Positions 14,291-21,587 of a stretch of 23,156 nt of DNA are shown piece by piece. A program made the translations under genes and the position numbers. Each line of letters opens with the position of its first letter. Position 1 is the first letter of the stretch. The notes beneath the pieces are model-generated. The model was given only the letters and a program-made list of their open reading frames with translations, was not told the origin of the DNA and searched no databases. The stretch comes from CAYWMP01 sp964459445 (GTDB taxonomy: Bacteria > Desulfobacterota > DSM-4660 > Desulfatiglandales > HGW-15): contig CAYWMP010000089.1 of assembly GCA_964459445.1 (NCBI GenBank), forward strand, positions 1 to 23,156, in the 5' to 3' direction.

Positions 14291-14334
14291 ATATTCAGTA
14301 TAGATAACATATTCAGCAATTACGAATTTGTCAA
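14291..14334 (-). promoter_or_regulatory. Promoter and direct-repeat site of the AbrB operon
   Basis: On the minus strand TTGACA (14329-14334) and TATGTT (14306-14311) are spaced by 17 bp, a good sigma70-type promoter. A second TTGACA lies at 14342-14347. Two direct copies of ATATTCAG (plus-strand reading, 14291-14298 and 14309-14316), 18 bp apart and overlapping the -10, could be the binding site of the AbrB-type protein encoded just downstream. Confidence 0.65.
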
Positions 14335-14399
14335 CCCGAATTGTCAAAATATTTTGTTCTGGAATTATGGAAAAGGTAGATGGGGTTGAGAGGGTCCCC

Positions 14400-15824
14400 T
14401 TATTGATTCCCTTTGCGGGGATCGATGGGGGTCAGCTGGTCGAGCCCGTGAAGCCTTTCGAACAGGGCGGCGGCGCTCAAGACCAGATCGTCCCTTTGGG
14501 GCGATGCTATAAACTGAAGCGCTACGGGAAGACCCGATTTTGTAAAACCACAGGGAACAGAAATAGAGGGGCATGCGGTAAGGGTGATGGCATAGGTCAA
14601 GACAAGCCAGCTAATGTATGAACCAAACTTAACGCCATCGAGTTCCTCCAGATAGCGCCTATTGACGTCAAAGGGTGGGGTGATAACGGTTGGGCAAACT
14701 AGGAGATCATATTCTTCAAAAAACGCAGAAATACGGTAATAAAGATCAGCCCTACTCCGCTCTGCCTTTCCAATTTCATTGGCGGTCAGAGCCAATCCCT
14801 TTTCAATGTTCCATATGACCTCAGGCTTAAGGGCCTCGCGATGTTTCTCCAAGACTGGCGCGAATCGATAGGCAAAAAGGGCCGCCCTCAGGATCTGGAA
14901 GATCTCCTCTGAATCCTTTAGATCAGGACATGCCTCAACAACCTCAATGCCTAAATCGGTCACGGATTCGGCTGCTCGGGTGCTTAGGTCTCTCACCTCT
15001 CGATCAATCGGTGCTATTCCCAAATCAGGGCTAAAACCGATCTTCTTCGGTTTCAAAGGACGATCCACTGTGTTGATAAATGGGGTCTTTGGCCTTGGCA
15101 AAGAAATCGGATCACCTGTATGCCGACCCACTTGGGCATCCAGCATCAATGCCACATCCCCCACATTTCGTGCCATAGGACCGTGAATCGGAAGCGTATC
15201 AAAGGGCATGAGGCTGGGGCCGGATGCCACCCTTCCGGGACTCGGCCTTAGGCCGACGACGGAGCAGAAGCTGGCGGGTATTCGCAGGCTGCCCCCCAGA
15301 TCGCTCCCCTGAGCCAACCATACTTCGCCTGTGGCAACCGCCACCGCAGATCCACCCGATGACCCCCCACAGGTCATATCCGTATTCCAGGGATTCAGGG
15401 TTTTACCGAAAACTTCGTTAAAGGTATTGGCCCCTGCCCCGAACTCCGGCGTATTCGATTTTCCCATAACGATCGCACCGTTGGCTTCCAGGATCTCGAC
15501 GAGATAATTCGAGCGTTCGGGTATGTGCTTCGAAAAAATAGGAGATCCATAGGTTGTGCGGACCCCTTCAACGTCGGTCAGATCCTTGATCGCAACAGGC
15601 AATCCATAGAGATACTGCGCAGGCGGATCCGCCAGTGGATGTCCCATAAGCCGTTTTGCATGCGCTTTTGCTCGATCAAGACAAAGGGTAGGCAGGGCGT
15701 TGACCAACCTGTCGACTTGAGCAATCCTCTCAGTCGAAATCTCAACCAGGTCCAGCGGTGAGACCTCCCCCTTTTTCAGGAGAGATACAACCTCCCTTGC
15801 CGTCATTTTAACTAATTCGTTCAT
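14400..15824 (-). CDS. Amidase (amidase-signature family)
   Basis: This 474-residue protein has the complete amidase-signature catalytic triad: K80 (LPVAIKDL), cis-Ser S155 (CGGSSGGSAVAVATG) and nucleophile S179 (GSDLGGSLRIPASF). It hydrolyses amide bonds. The family includes GatA, but no GatB/GatC genes are nearby and the sequence looks like a general catabolic amidase. It is the last gene of a minus-strand run with a MetE/UROD-like gene 57 bp upstream, an unknown small protein and an alpha/beta hydrolase. It starts at ATG 15824. Substrate unknown. Confidence 0.93.
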   Translation of the reverse strand: MNELVKMTAREVVSLLKKGEVSPLDLVEISTERIAQVDRLVNALPTLCLDRAKAHAKRLMGHPLADPPAQYLYGLPVAIKDLTDVEGVRTTYGSPIFSKHIPERSNYLVEILEANGAIVMGKSNTPEFGAGANTFNEVFGKTLNPWNTDMTCGGSSGGSAVAVATGEVWLAQGSDLGGSLRIPASFCSVVGLRPSPGRVASGPSLMPFDTLPIHGPMARNVGDVALMLDAQVGRHTGDPISLPRPKTPFINTVDRPLKPKKIGFSPDLGIAPIDREVRDLSTRAAESVTDLGIEVVEACPDLKDSEEIFQILRAALFAYRFAPVLEKHREALKPEVIWNIEKGLALTANEIGKAERSRADLYYRISAFFEEYDLLVCPTVITPPFDVNRRYLEELDGVKFGSYISWLVLTYAITLTACPSISVPCGFTKSGLPVALQFIASPQRDDLVLSAAALFERLHGLDQLTPIDPRKGNQ

Positions 15825-15881
15825 CCCCTGCCCTCTGCAAATATAGATGTCCTACTCGTTCCGCACTGGCTTTGCATGGTG

Positions 15882-16907
15882 TTACTGAAACCCGTACTTT
15901 TCTCTCAATTGCTCGGACAGGGCCTTTACCACGCCAAAGGCCTTGTCAACGGTCTTATCCCCATCGGGATTGATAAGACAGCAGGTTGCCGGGGAAAGCT
16001 GTGCTTGACTTAGGAGGAGGCCCTGGTCGATCCCTCCCTTATCGAGGATTGACCAGACCTCTTCCAGGCGCTCTATTAGAGAAGGAATGCCTTCCTTTTC
16101 AAAGGGTTCAAAATTGGTGGGGACGATACCCCAAACAAGGACACCACCCCTTTCCAAAAATCTTCCGATTGCTTTAGCGTAGGACGCAAAGACCTCGGCG
16201 TTGGTGTAGATATCCATGGATAAAATATCGAGGTCCAGGTTCAGGAGAAAGTCCCAGTCCGGGTTGCCGCACAAATGGACGCCCCGGGGCCTCTTAATCA
16301 GGTCGAAAAACATCTCCATATCCGTTTTGGCCGCCTGGTCGCCATATCCGGACATCGCGCTCCAGAGAAACTGAAGCCCGGGCTCGTCAATAAACATGAA
16401 GGCATTTCCATTCCGCCTTTTGAGCCGCTCCAACTGGATGTTTACCCGTTTGGCCATGAATTCGAGCATGAAAGATCTGATAGTATCGTCAAAGAGAATT
16501 GGACGATCATTTTCATCAACCACATTAAATCCGAAGCTGATAGGACCTTCCAGTTGTCCCCGGATGGCGGGCCTATCCACCAGGTCGAGTTCAAGAAAAC
16601 GATTGTAAACCACCGAATAACTCTCGCTGATATCAAAGTACTCCGGCTCATCAAAATGGGACATGACCTCTTCCAGTTCATCAAGAAATAGCTGGCTCGA
16701 AAATTTCAGAGTTCGCGCTTCCACATCGAGCAAAATGCCGGGAAAATGCTCCGAGGCCTGAACATACATATCTTCATAATAACTATAGTTGGGGAGTTGG
16801 GGCCAGAAGGGGATATCCATGGAAAGGGCGGCCTCGAGGGCCCGATCCACATCCTTGTGAGGCATGACCGCCATAGCGGTGCTGAGCAAGTTTCCGGGAA
16901 TCGTCAT
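15882..16907 (-). CDS. UROD/core-MetE-like enzyme (methionine synthase superfamily)
   Basis: This 341-residue TIM-barrel-type protein resembles the short MetE-like/uroporphyrinogen decarboxylase superfamily: AVMPHKDVDRALEAALSMDIPFWPQLP at the start, FIDEPGLQFL (residues 172-181) and a probable zinc site H211-x-C213 (GVHLCGNPDW) plus C309/C310 (LSPATCCL). Zinc-bound thiol methyl transfer is the chemistry of this superfamily. Short versions lack the N-terminal half of MetE and are thought to take methyl groups from corrinoid or other donors rather than folate. Whether this one makes methionine or another methyl-thiol is unknown. The ATG at 16907 has no visible Shine-Dalgarno. An ATG at 16874 is possible but would remove family-like residues. 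It lies between the small unknown protein and the amidase. Confidence 0.82.
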   Translation of the reverse strand: MTIPGNLLSTAMAVMPHKDVDRALEAALSMDIPFWPQLPNYSYYEDMYVQASEHFPGILLDVEARTLKFSSQLFLDELEEVMSHFDEPEYFDISESYSVVYNRFLELDLVDRPAIRGQLEGPISFGFNVVDENDRPILFDDTIRSFMLEFMAKRVNIQLERLKRRNGNAFMFIDEPGLQFLWSAMSGYGDQAAKTDMEMFFDLIKRPRGVHLCGNPDWDFLLNLDLDILSMDIYTNAEVFASYAKAIGRFLERGGVLVWGIVPTNFEPFEKEGIPSLIERLEEVWSILDKGGIDQGLLLSQAQLSPATCCLINPDGDKTVDKAFGVVKALSEQLREKYGFQ

Positions 16908-16988
16908 GGTATTTTTTTAGAAAATGAAATCAGTTTGAAATTTTCGCTCTACCAATGCGCCAATCTCTCTTGCATTGCATTTTTACTT

Positions 16989-17255
16989 CTATTCCAGATC
17001 TTCGAAGGCATAGGTTATACTTTCCATGAGGTCTCCCGGAATGCCTTGTCCGCCGTATTTCTCGTAATCGCTCACAGTACTCCAAAAGATTGTTGAAGAA
17101 GCCCCACGTGATGGAATTGCGATATGATATGCACCCGACGCCTCATTTTCCGAGATTTCCAGTTCAATATTGGGCTTATCATAAACCCGGCAGTACTCAT
17201 CGTACCAACCTTGAATAATTGCTTTTGCTTTTTCTAAATCCACCGGGGGCCTCAT
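16989..17255 (-). CDS. Small conserved-looking protein of unknown function
   Basis: This 88-residue protein (MRPPVDLEKAKAIIQGWYDEYCRVYDK at the start) is not recognised. It is acidic, soluble, with one cysteine, and has a mixed helix-strand look (VDLEKAKAIIQGWYDEY then NIELEISE, AYHIAIPSRG). A strong GAGGAGG ribosome binding site supports translation. It lies 30 bp after the alpha/beta hydrolase and 81 bp before the MetE-like gene on the same strand, so it is probably a member of that operon and perhaps an accessory protein for one of them. Confidence 0.75.
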   Translation of the reverse strand: MRPPVDLEKAKAIIQGWYDEYCRVYDKPNIELEISENEASGAYHIAIPSRGASSTIFWSTVSDYEKYGGQGIPGDLMESITYAFEDLE

Positions 17256-17285
17256 AATTTCCTCCTCATCTCCTATCTAATGTTC

Positions 17286-18065
17286 TCACTGGGATGATAG
17301 ATCCTCAAGAAAAAGTCCCAAAACCCTGTTAAAAACCTCTGCCTGTTCCGCCATGACCATATGCCCTGCCTTGGGGATCAGTTCAAAATGAGAGCCTTCT
17401 ATATTCTCCCTCAAGTATTCAGCGTATTTCACAGGCGTAAGCTGATCTTGATCACCGCACACAATGAGAGTAGGAAGGTTAATGTCCTTGAGCCTTTCCC
17501 TGATGTCAAATTGATTGCATGCCTTAAAATCCTTAAGGATGACGGACGGCAAACAGGTTCGCATACCTTCTATCACCTTTTGCTTCAAACCCCTGGGCGT
17601 TTCAGCTGCAAAGGCTGCCTGCTCAATGCTCTTGTAAAAGCCTTTGAGATCCTCTTCCAACATTTTGAAGATAATGCCGGCCACGCCGAGTCTGGCGCCC
17701 GCTCCAACCAGGACAACCCCTTGCATTGCCCCCTCGGGCTCTACGGCCAATTCCTGGGCAACGGCACTTCCCATTGAATGGCCGACAAAGATATAGGGGC
17801 GCGAATCCAATACTTCATTAATCGCCTTCCGCGTCCATTGAGTATAGGCCGATATGTCATCTTCACCTGATCCTGTGGAGCCGCCATGTCCGGGAAGTTC
17901 AATCCTATAGCTAATATACTTGCCCTCAAGAAAAGCTGCCTGGCCGTTCCAAACCGTGGCATCGCTCCCTGCGCCATGAACAAACACGATTGAAGGCTCC
18001 TTTTCGGAACCCGTGTTTTCAGATTCTACAACTCGCAAACTGATTCCATCGATTTTCAAATCCAA
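17286..18065 (-). CDS. Alpha/beta-fold hydrolase
   Basis: This 259-residue protein has the alpha/beta hydrolase features: oxyanion segment FVHGAGSDATVWN (residues 28-40), nucleophile elbow G95-H-S97-M-G99, acid D205 or D207 (VCGDQDQLTP) and H235 (KAGHMVMAEQ). It should hydrolyse a small ester, thioester or C-C bond; substrate unknown. No ATG exists near the start: the frame begins with TTG at 18065, preceded by AAGGAGG at about 10 nt, so a TTG start is likely. It heads the hydrolase / unknown / MetE-like / amidase series. Confidence 0.9.
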   Translation of the reverse strand: MDLKIDGISLRVVESENTGSEKEPSIVFVHGAGSDATVWNGQAAFLEGKYISYRIELPGHGGSTGSGEDDISAYTQWTRKAINEVLDSRPYIFVGHSMGSAVAQELAVEPEGAMQGVVLVGAGARLGVAGIIFKMLEEDLKGFYKSIEQAAFAAETPRGLKQKVIEGMRTCLPSVILKDFKACNQFDIRERLKDINLPTLIVCGDQDQLTPVKYAEYLRENIEGSHFELIPKAGHMVMAEQAEVFNRVLGLFLEDLSSQ

Positions 18066-18100
18066 TGTCTATCTACCTCCTTTGTCAAATACTATTCATC

Positions 18101-18229
18101 TTGGTTCAAGGGTTCAACGTTCAGCGTTCACGGTTTAAGAGATTTGGATGGATCATTATAAAACCATGCCGCCTCTGAACCCTTGCCCGCCATACTTCTG
18201 GCGGGTCAAAACCCTGAACTTTAAACCAA
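18101..18229. repeat. Repeat-rich spacer bounded by imperfect inverted repeats
   Basis: TTGGTTCAA at 18101-18109 is matched by TTAAACCAA at 18221-18229 (8 of 9 when inverted). Inside are GTTCAACGTTCAGCGTTCA-type units (18112-18130, like those near 10229-10256) and the hairpin at 18186-18205. It separates the radical SAM stop from the hydrolase start and may end transcription of the radical SAM gene. Confidence 0.5.
18186..18206 (-). repeat. Hairpin repeat, copy A (3' of the radical SAM gene)
   Basis: On the minus strand this reads A, CCCGCCA, GAAGTA, TGGCGGG: a 7-bp perfect stem with a 6-nt loop. The identical 21-nt sequence occurs on the plus strand at 20279-20299. Both copies lie 3' of the gene transcribed in that direction, 28 bp past this stop, which suggests a REP-like or terminator role. 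Confidence 0.8.
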
Positions 18230-18234
18230 TCTTT

Positions 18235-19233
18235 TTACGAAATACTCTCATAGAATCCCTTTGGTTGCAAATCCTTGAAATCCGCACCGCATAGGACCAC
18301 TAGAAAACGCCTTATTTCCGTACACAAATGACACTTGGACAGATACCTATCCTTTGGTTGGAAATCATACTCCTCACTGACCATCTCATACAAACCTGCG
18401 ATACCCCTTTGAAACAGAGTATGGAGTATGGGGTATTTCTCCTCTGTAATGTCCTTCCCAAGATCATCGCGAAACACAGCCAGACCCGAGCATAGTGCGG
18501 GTATATAATTACCGTAAAGGTCGAGATGAAAATGACTCACATCGAGAAGCTCTTTGCATCCCCCGGGATTCAAAGAAATTATTTCTGGGCAAGGCTTTGT
18601 TTCGAAAACCCTGGAGAACGTCTTAAGAGCTCTTCCGCCAAGATGGATCCAATATCTTGAGGGGAGGCGCCTCAGATAGTCATGACCATAGGCTTCTTCG
18701 TATTCAGAAAGGGTGTGGGGTCTTTTGTCGTCGAAGGCATCGATCTCTCCAAAGAATTCTGAAACCCATGGGAAGATGCCTATGTTTGCGGATTTGCAGG
18801 CCTGAATCACGCCCTTCACTTTTTGGAACGGGATACGTTCGTTATGAAAGGGGCTGATGGAGATGAGTAGCGTGGTGAGACCCTTTTCTTTGAGTGATAA
18901 TAGAATCTCATATGCTGAGTCCTGATCCCTGTACCACGATGAATTCGTTTCCACATACTCTATTTGCACGCCAGTGGATTGAGCCGTCTCGATCACCATT
19001 TTCAAGCCTTCAATGTTCATAAAGGGTTCACCCCCGCCAATATGGATTGAATGGCATCCGAGACTCTTGATCTTTTCTAAATTCTTTATCAAAGTGTCTT
19101 GGTCTATATAATCCTTCTGGCGGTTCGGACCTGAAAAATAGAGGCAATGGGCACAGGATGATGTACAGTGGTAGTTGGTGATGACCCCGCCGGAATGAAG
19201 GTGGTTTATCTTGAAATCTCGTTTTCGAAACAT
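18235..19233 (-). CDS. Radical SAM protein with Cys-rich C-terminus
   Basis: This 332-residue protein has the radical SAM iron-sulfur motif C23-x3-C27-x2-C30 (HCTSSCAHCLYF) and the SAM-binding GGGEP at 66-70. Six further cysteines (C215, C226, C248, C301, C304, C315) lie in the last third, including PGGCKELLDVSHFHLDLYGNYIPALCSG and CHLCTEIRRF, a layout like SPASM/twitch domains that hold auxiliary Fe-S clusters. Such enzymes often modify peptides or proteins, but no precursor peptide is obvious nearby. The ATG at 19233 has AGAGGA upstream. It is divergent from the DUF72 gene with a shared 177-bp region, so the two may share regulation. Confidence 0.9.
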   Translation of the reverse strand: MFRKRDFKINHLHSGGVITNYHCTSSCAHCLYFSGPNRQKDYIDQDTLIKNLEKIKSLGCHSIHIGGGEPFMNIEGLKMVIETAQSTGVQIEYVETNSSWYRDQDSAYEILLSLKEKGLTTLLISISPFHNERIPFQKVKGVIQACKSANIGIFPWVSEFFGEIDAFDDKRPHTLSEYEEAYGHDYLRRLPSRYWIHLGGRALKTFSRVFETKPCPEIISLNPGGCKELLDVSHFHLDLYGNYIPALCSGLAVFRDDLGKDITEEKYPILHTLFQRGIAGLYEMVSEEYDFQPKDRYLSKCHLCTEIRRFLVVLCGADFKDLQPKGFYESIS

Positions 19234-19410
19234 GAAATGGTTTCCTCTTTAATTCGGATCGCATTAAGGTAGCACAGGATCTGAGAGCTATCAAAGCGAC
19301 AAATGGTTTATCCAGCAAAACCCACTGTGCTTTTTCAGGTTAAAGATCAGCTGTGGCCCTGTAATGACGACACTTGTTCTTTTTGAAATAGACGCAAAGG
19401 GATGGATTCA

Positions 19411-20127
19411 ATGGCTAATGTCAAAATCGGATGCTGTGGATTTGCACTGCCCCAAGCCAAATATTTCGAATTCTTCAGGCTCATAGAAGTTCAAATTACC
19501 TTTTACCAGCTGCCGCGTCTCAAGACGGCAGAGAAGTGGCGAGATTTGGCACCCGATGATTTTGAATTCACAATGAAGGCCTGGCAGTTGATCACCCACG
19601 AATCCTCCAGCCCCACATACCGCCGCCTGGGAAAGAAAATCGAACCATCAAAACACAAATATTATGGTGGCTTTCAGGATACTGACGAAGTCCTTGAAGC
19701 CTGGGAGCATACGGCCTATTTTGCCCGCACTTTGGGGGCATCGACCATCCTCTTTCAATGCCCGGCCGCATTTCGCCCCAAAAAGGAAAATATAGCCAAC
19801 ATGCGAAAGTTTTTCGAAGGGATTGACAGGGGAGATCTTCGTTTTACCTGGGAGCCACGAGGAAATTGGCCCGGAGACCTAGTAAAGGGACTTTGTGAGG
19901 AACTAGACCTCATTCATTGCGTAGATCCATTCAAGAACCAACCCATTTATGGTGACTTTCAATATTTCCGACTCTTTGGCAAGACCCGGAAATCGCTCCA
20001 ATACACTGATCAGGAACTCCAGCAAATTAAGGACTGGACAACCAAAAAACCGACCTATGTGCTTTTTAGCAATGACTGGATGGCGGAAGATGCCATGAGG
20101 TTCATACTTCTGGTGGGTGCTCGCTAA
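19411..20127 (+). CDS. DUF72 (YecE-like) family protein
   Basis: This 238-residue protein is a TIM-barrel DUF72 member: VKIGCCGFALPQAKYFEFFRLIEVQITFYQLP at the N-terminus (normally G-T-S-G-W type), DFEFTMKAWQLITHE, then FEGIDRGDLRFTWEPRGNW and FQYFRLFG near the end, matching the family order. The biochemical function of DUF72 is unknown. An ATG at 19402 is open in frame, but the ATG at 19411 has AAAGGG at a better distance. The stop at 20127 is followed by 8 bp and then a MITE-like element. Confidence 0.9.
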   Translation: MANVKIGCCGFALPQAKYFEFFRLIEVQITFYQLPRLKTAEKWRDLAPDDFEFTMKAWQLITHESSSPTYRRLGKKIEPSKHKYYGGFQDTDEVLEAWEHTAYFARTLGASTILFQCPAAFRPKKENIANMRKFFEGIDRGDLRFTWEPRGNWPGDLVKGLCEELDLIHCVDPFKNQPIYGDFQYFRLFGKTRKSLQYTDQELQQIKDWTTKKPTYVLFSNDWMAEDAMRFILLVGAR

Positions 20128-20135
20128 TACCTGCC

Positions 20136-20410
20136 TAGTGTCCTTCCAGAAATGAGATAGTTTTTGCAAGTTCAAGTCGAAGATCCCGTGCTTCGCTCGG
20201 GGGAAGGCGAGAATTTCAACCATCCCGCTGAAAGCGCCTGCGGGACAAGCATCCATACATGGTTTGTATTGAGGATTTACCCGCCAGAAGTATGGCGGGT
20301 TGGAATTTGAGCCCCGCTATACGGGATGTTCCACCTGACACTGCCTGTCGCGGCGTAGCTTCAGCGAAGACTGAAAATGGTGAAAAATGGCCATTTCTGG
20401 ACGGGCACTA
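20136..20410. mobile_element. 275-bp MITE-like element with inverted ends and TA flanks
   Basis: The ends are TAGTGTCCTTCCAGAAATG (20136-20154) and, inverted, TAGTGCCCGTCCAGAAATG (20392-20410), matching at 17 of 19 positions. There is no transposase frame inside. The outermost TA on each side would be the target duplication if the element belongs to a TA-targeting (IS630/mariner-like) family; this is inferred. It fills almost the whole space between the DUF72 stop (20127) and the thioesterase stop (20412). Inside are hairpins at about 20223-20245 and 20280-20299, and a segment 20354-20369 that matches the other MITE-like element. Confidence 0.78.
20279..20299 (+). repeat. Hairpin repeat, copy B (3' of the DUF72 gene)
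   Basis: Identical over 21 nt to copy A at 18186-18206, in inverted orientation: 7-bp stem CCCGCCA/TGGCGGG around the loop GAAGTA. It lies inside the MITE-like element. Confidence 0.8.
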
Positions 20411-20411
20411 C

Positions 20412-20466
20412 CTATTTTTTCATGATATCAGCTTCCACAACCCGATACGTCCCCTGCCCCATAGCA
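20412..20466. other. 55-bp contig-end overlap duplicated across the gap
   Basis: These 55 bases are identical to 20567-20621, immediately after the N run. They encode the last residues and stop of the thioesterase a second time. This is the signature of two contigs that overlap by one assembly k-mer and were joined with N instead of merged, so it is not a biological repeat. Confidence 0.93.
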
Positions 20467-20566
20467 NNNNNNNNNNNNNNNNNNNNNNNNNNNNNNNNNN
20501 NNNNNNNNNNNNNNNNNNNNNNNNNNNNNNNNNNNNNNNNNNNNNNNNNNNNNNNNNNNNNNNNNN
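20467..20566. other. 100-N gap, probably artificial
   Basis: Exactly 100 N between two copies of the same 55-bp contig-end sequence. The most likely true sequence joins 20466 directly to 20622. Confidence 0.95.
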
Positions 20567-20989
20567 CTATTTTTTCATGATATCAGCTTCCACAACCCGA
20601 TACGTCCCCTGCCCCATAGCAACAAGCTCTTCCTTCTCATCGAGGATCTCCGCTCGGACAAAGGTCAACCGACCTGTCTTGTGGGTCGTTTTGGCGACAC
20701 ATGTAAAATAATTTCCCTTTGCTGGGCGTGTGTATTGGATGTCCAAATTAATGGTTGCGCAGTTATACCCCGGATCAAGGGGCGCAAACACCGCCCAGGC
20801 CATGGTTACATCCATCAATGTAAATATCACGCCGCCGTGGGGTTGGCCCGGAAACGGCCAGCACATATTTGGTAGGGAGGTCAATCGGGAATTCGCCGTG
20901 CCTCCGCCTGCTTCCTCTACACGGATGCCAAGTGTTTTGTAAACCGGATTATCGTTTAGCTGATCGAGTGTAGCTTGGGTCATTTCCAT
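20567..20989 (-). CDS. PaaI-like hotdog-fold thioesterase
   Basis: This 140-residue protein has the hotdog thioesterase pattern: GQPHGGVIFTLMDVTMAWAVF (residues 48-68), with the HGG followed by an acidic D60, then CATINLDIQYTRPAKGNYFTCVAKTTHKTGRLTFVRAEILDEKEELVAMGQGTYRVV. It should cleave acyl-CoA or related thioesters in the cytosol, plausibly freeing CoA during aromatic or fatty acid metabolism. The frame is open further upstream, but the ATG at 20989 (MEMTQATLDQ) follows AAGGAAGG. The stop and last 17 codons are repeated before the N gap only because of the contig overlap. Confidence 0.92.
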   Translation of the reverse strand: MEMTQATLDQLNDNPVYKTLGIRVEEAGGGTANSRLTSLPNMCWPFPGQPHGGVIFTLMDVTMAWAVFAPLDPGYNCATINLDIQYTRPAKGNYFTCVAKTTHKTGRLTFVRAEILDEKEELVAMGQGTYRVVEADIMKK

Positions 20990-21087
20990 TCTTGCCTTCC
21001 TTATTATTGGTTGCTTTAGGAAAGGTTTAGCTCTTTTACTGGGTGTTTGATTTAGCGGGGCCTCGGGGATCAAAACAAACAGGCCAA

Positions 21088-21170
21088 AGGTACAAGGCGC
21101 AGGGCACAAGGAAGAAATGTCTGATGTCTTACCCTAAGCCTTACACCTTAAGCCTTGCGCCTTTCTTTCA
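21088..21170. repeat. Degenerate CCTTACGCCTTG-type short repeats
   Basis: Units such as AAGGTACAAGGCGCAGGGC (about 21090) and, inverted, CCTAAGCCTTACACC then TTAAGCCTTGCGCC (about 21132-21160) repeat a 10-11 bp theme. A related block occurs at about 21505-21545 and a weaker one at about 10408-10432. They lie between genes and encode nothing recognisable. Confidence 0.5.
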
Positions 21171-21176
21171 TTCGTC

Positions 21177-21470
21177 TTACTCTGCCTTCTCAATTTCGAA
21201 AATGACGGTACCACCGCCGGTGTGTTCGCAGGGGTCCAAGCATTGGACATAGGCCCTTTGACCGTCCTTGGATAAACCCAGGTCCTTTGGATTGATACCC
21301 CGGTACAGCGCAACATAGTAGGGCATAATGGAGGTCATTGAATGCATGCATATAGATTCGCTTTTTCTGCAATTCAATCGATATCCCTCATCCAAAACAA
21401 TCCTGTCCCCAAGCCTGTAAACAGGGCAATGGCCTTTGATCTCTTGAATTTTGATAATAAGTCTGCCCAT
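21177..21470 (-). CDS. TIGR04076-family protein
   Basis: This 97-residue protein matches the TIGR04076 family as remembered: IKIQEIKGHCPVYRLGDRIVL at the start, the central SICMHSMTSIMPYYVALYRGI and the closing YVQCLDPCEHTGGGTVIFEIEK. The conserved cysteines C15, C34, C41, C77 and C81 suggest a metal or redox site, but the function is unknown. The ATG at 21470 lacks a clear Shine-Dalgarno. It is flanked on both sides by degenerate repeats, so it is probably transcribed alone. Confidence 0.85.
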   Translation of the reverse strand: MGRLIIKIQEIKGHCPVYRLGDRIVLDEGYRLNCRKSESICMHSMTSIMPYYVALYRGINPKDLGLSKDGQRAYVQCLDPCEHTGGGTVIFEIEKAE

Positions 21471-21587
21471 GGAATCATGTAATGCGGGGCTTAGGTCTAA
21501 GCAAACATCTCATCCTTACGCCTTGAGCCCTACGCCTTGCACCCATTTTTTATGAATCATTACAATTACTAGGTGAAACAATGGCCT

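Noticed and set aside
14400..15824. GatA subunit of the tRNA amidotransferase
   Set aside because: The catalytic triad is shared by all amidase-signature enzymes, no gatB or gatC is near, and the neighbours are catabolic.
20412..20621. A true 55-bp direct repeat around the gap
   Set aside because: Exact identity, the k-mer-like length of 55 and the 100-N filler point to unmerged contig overlap.
20259..20711. Frames crossing the second N gap
   Set aside because: They exist only because the contig overlap is duplicated and the gap length is arbitrary.
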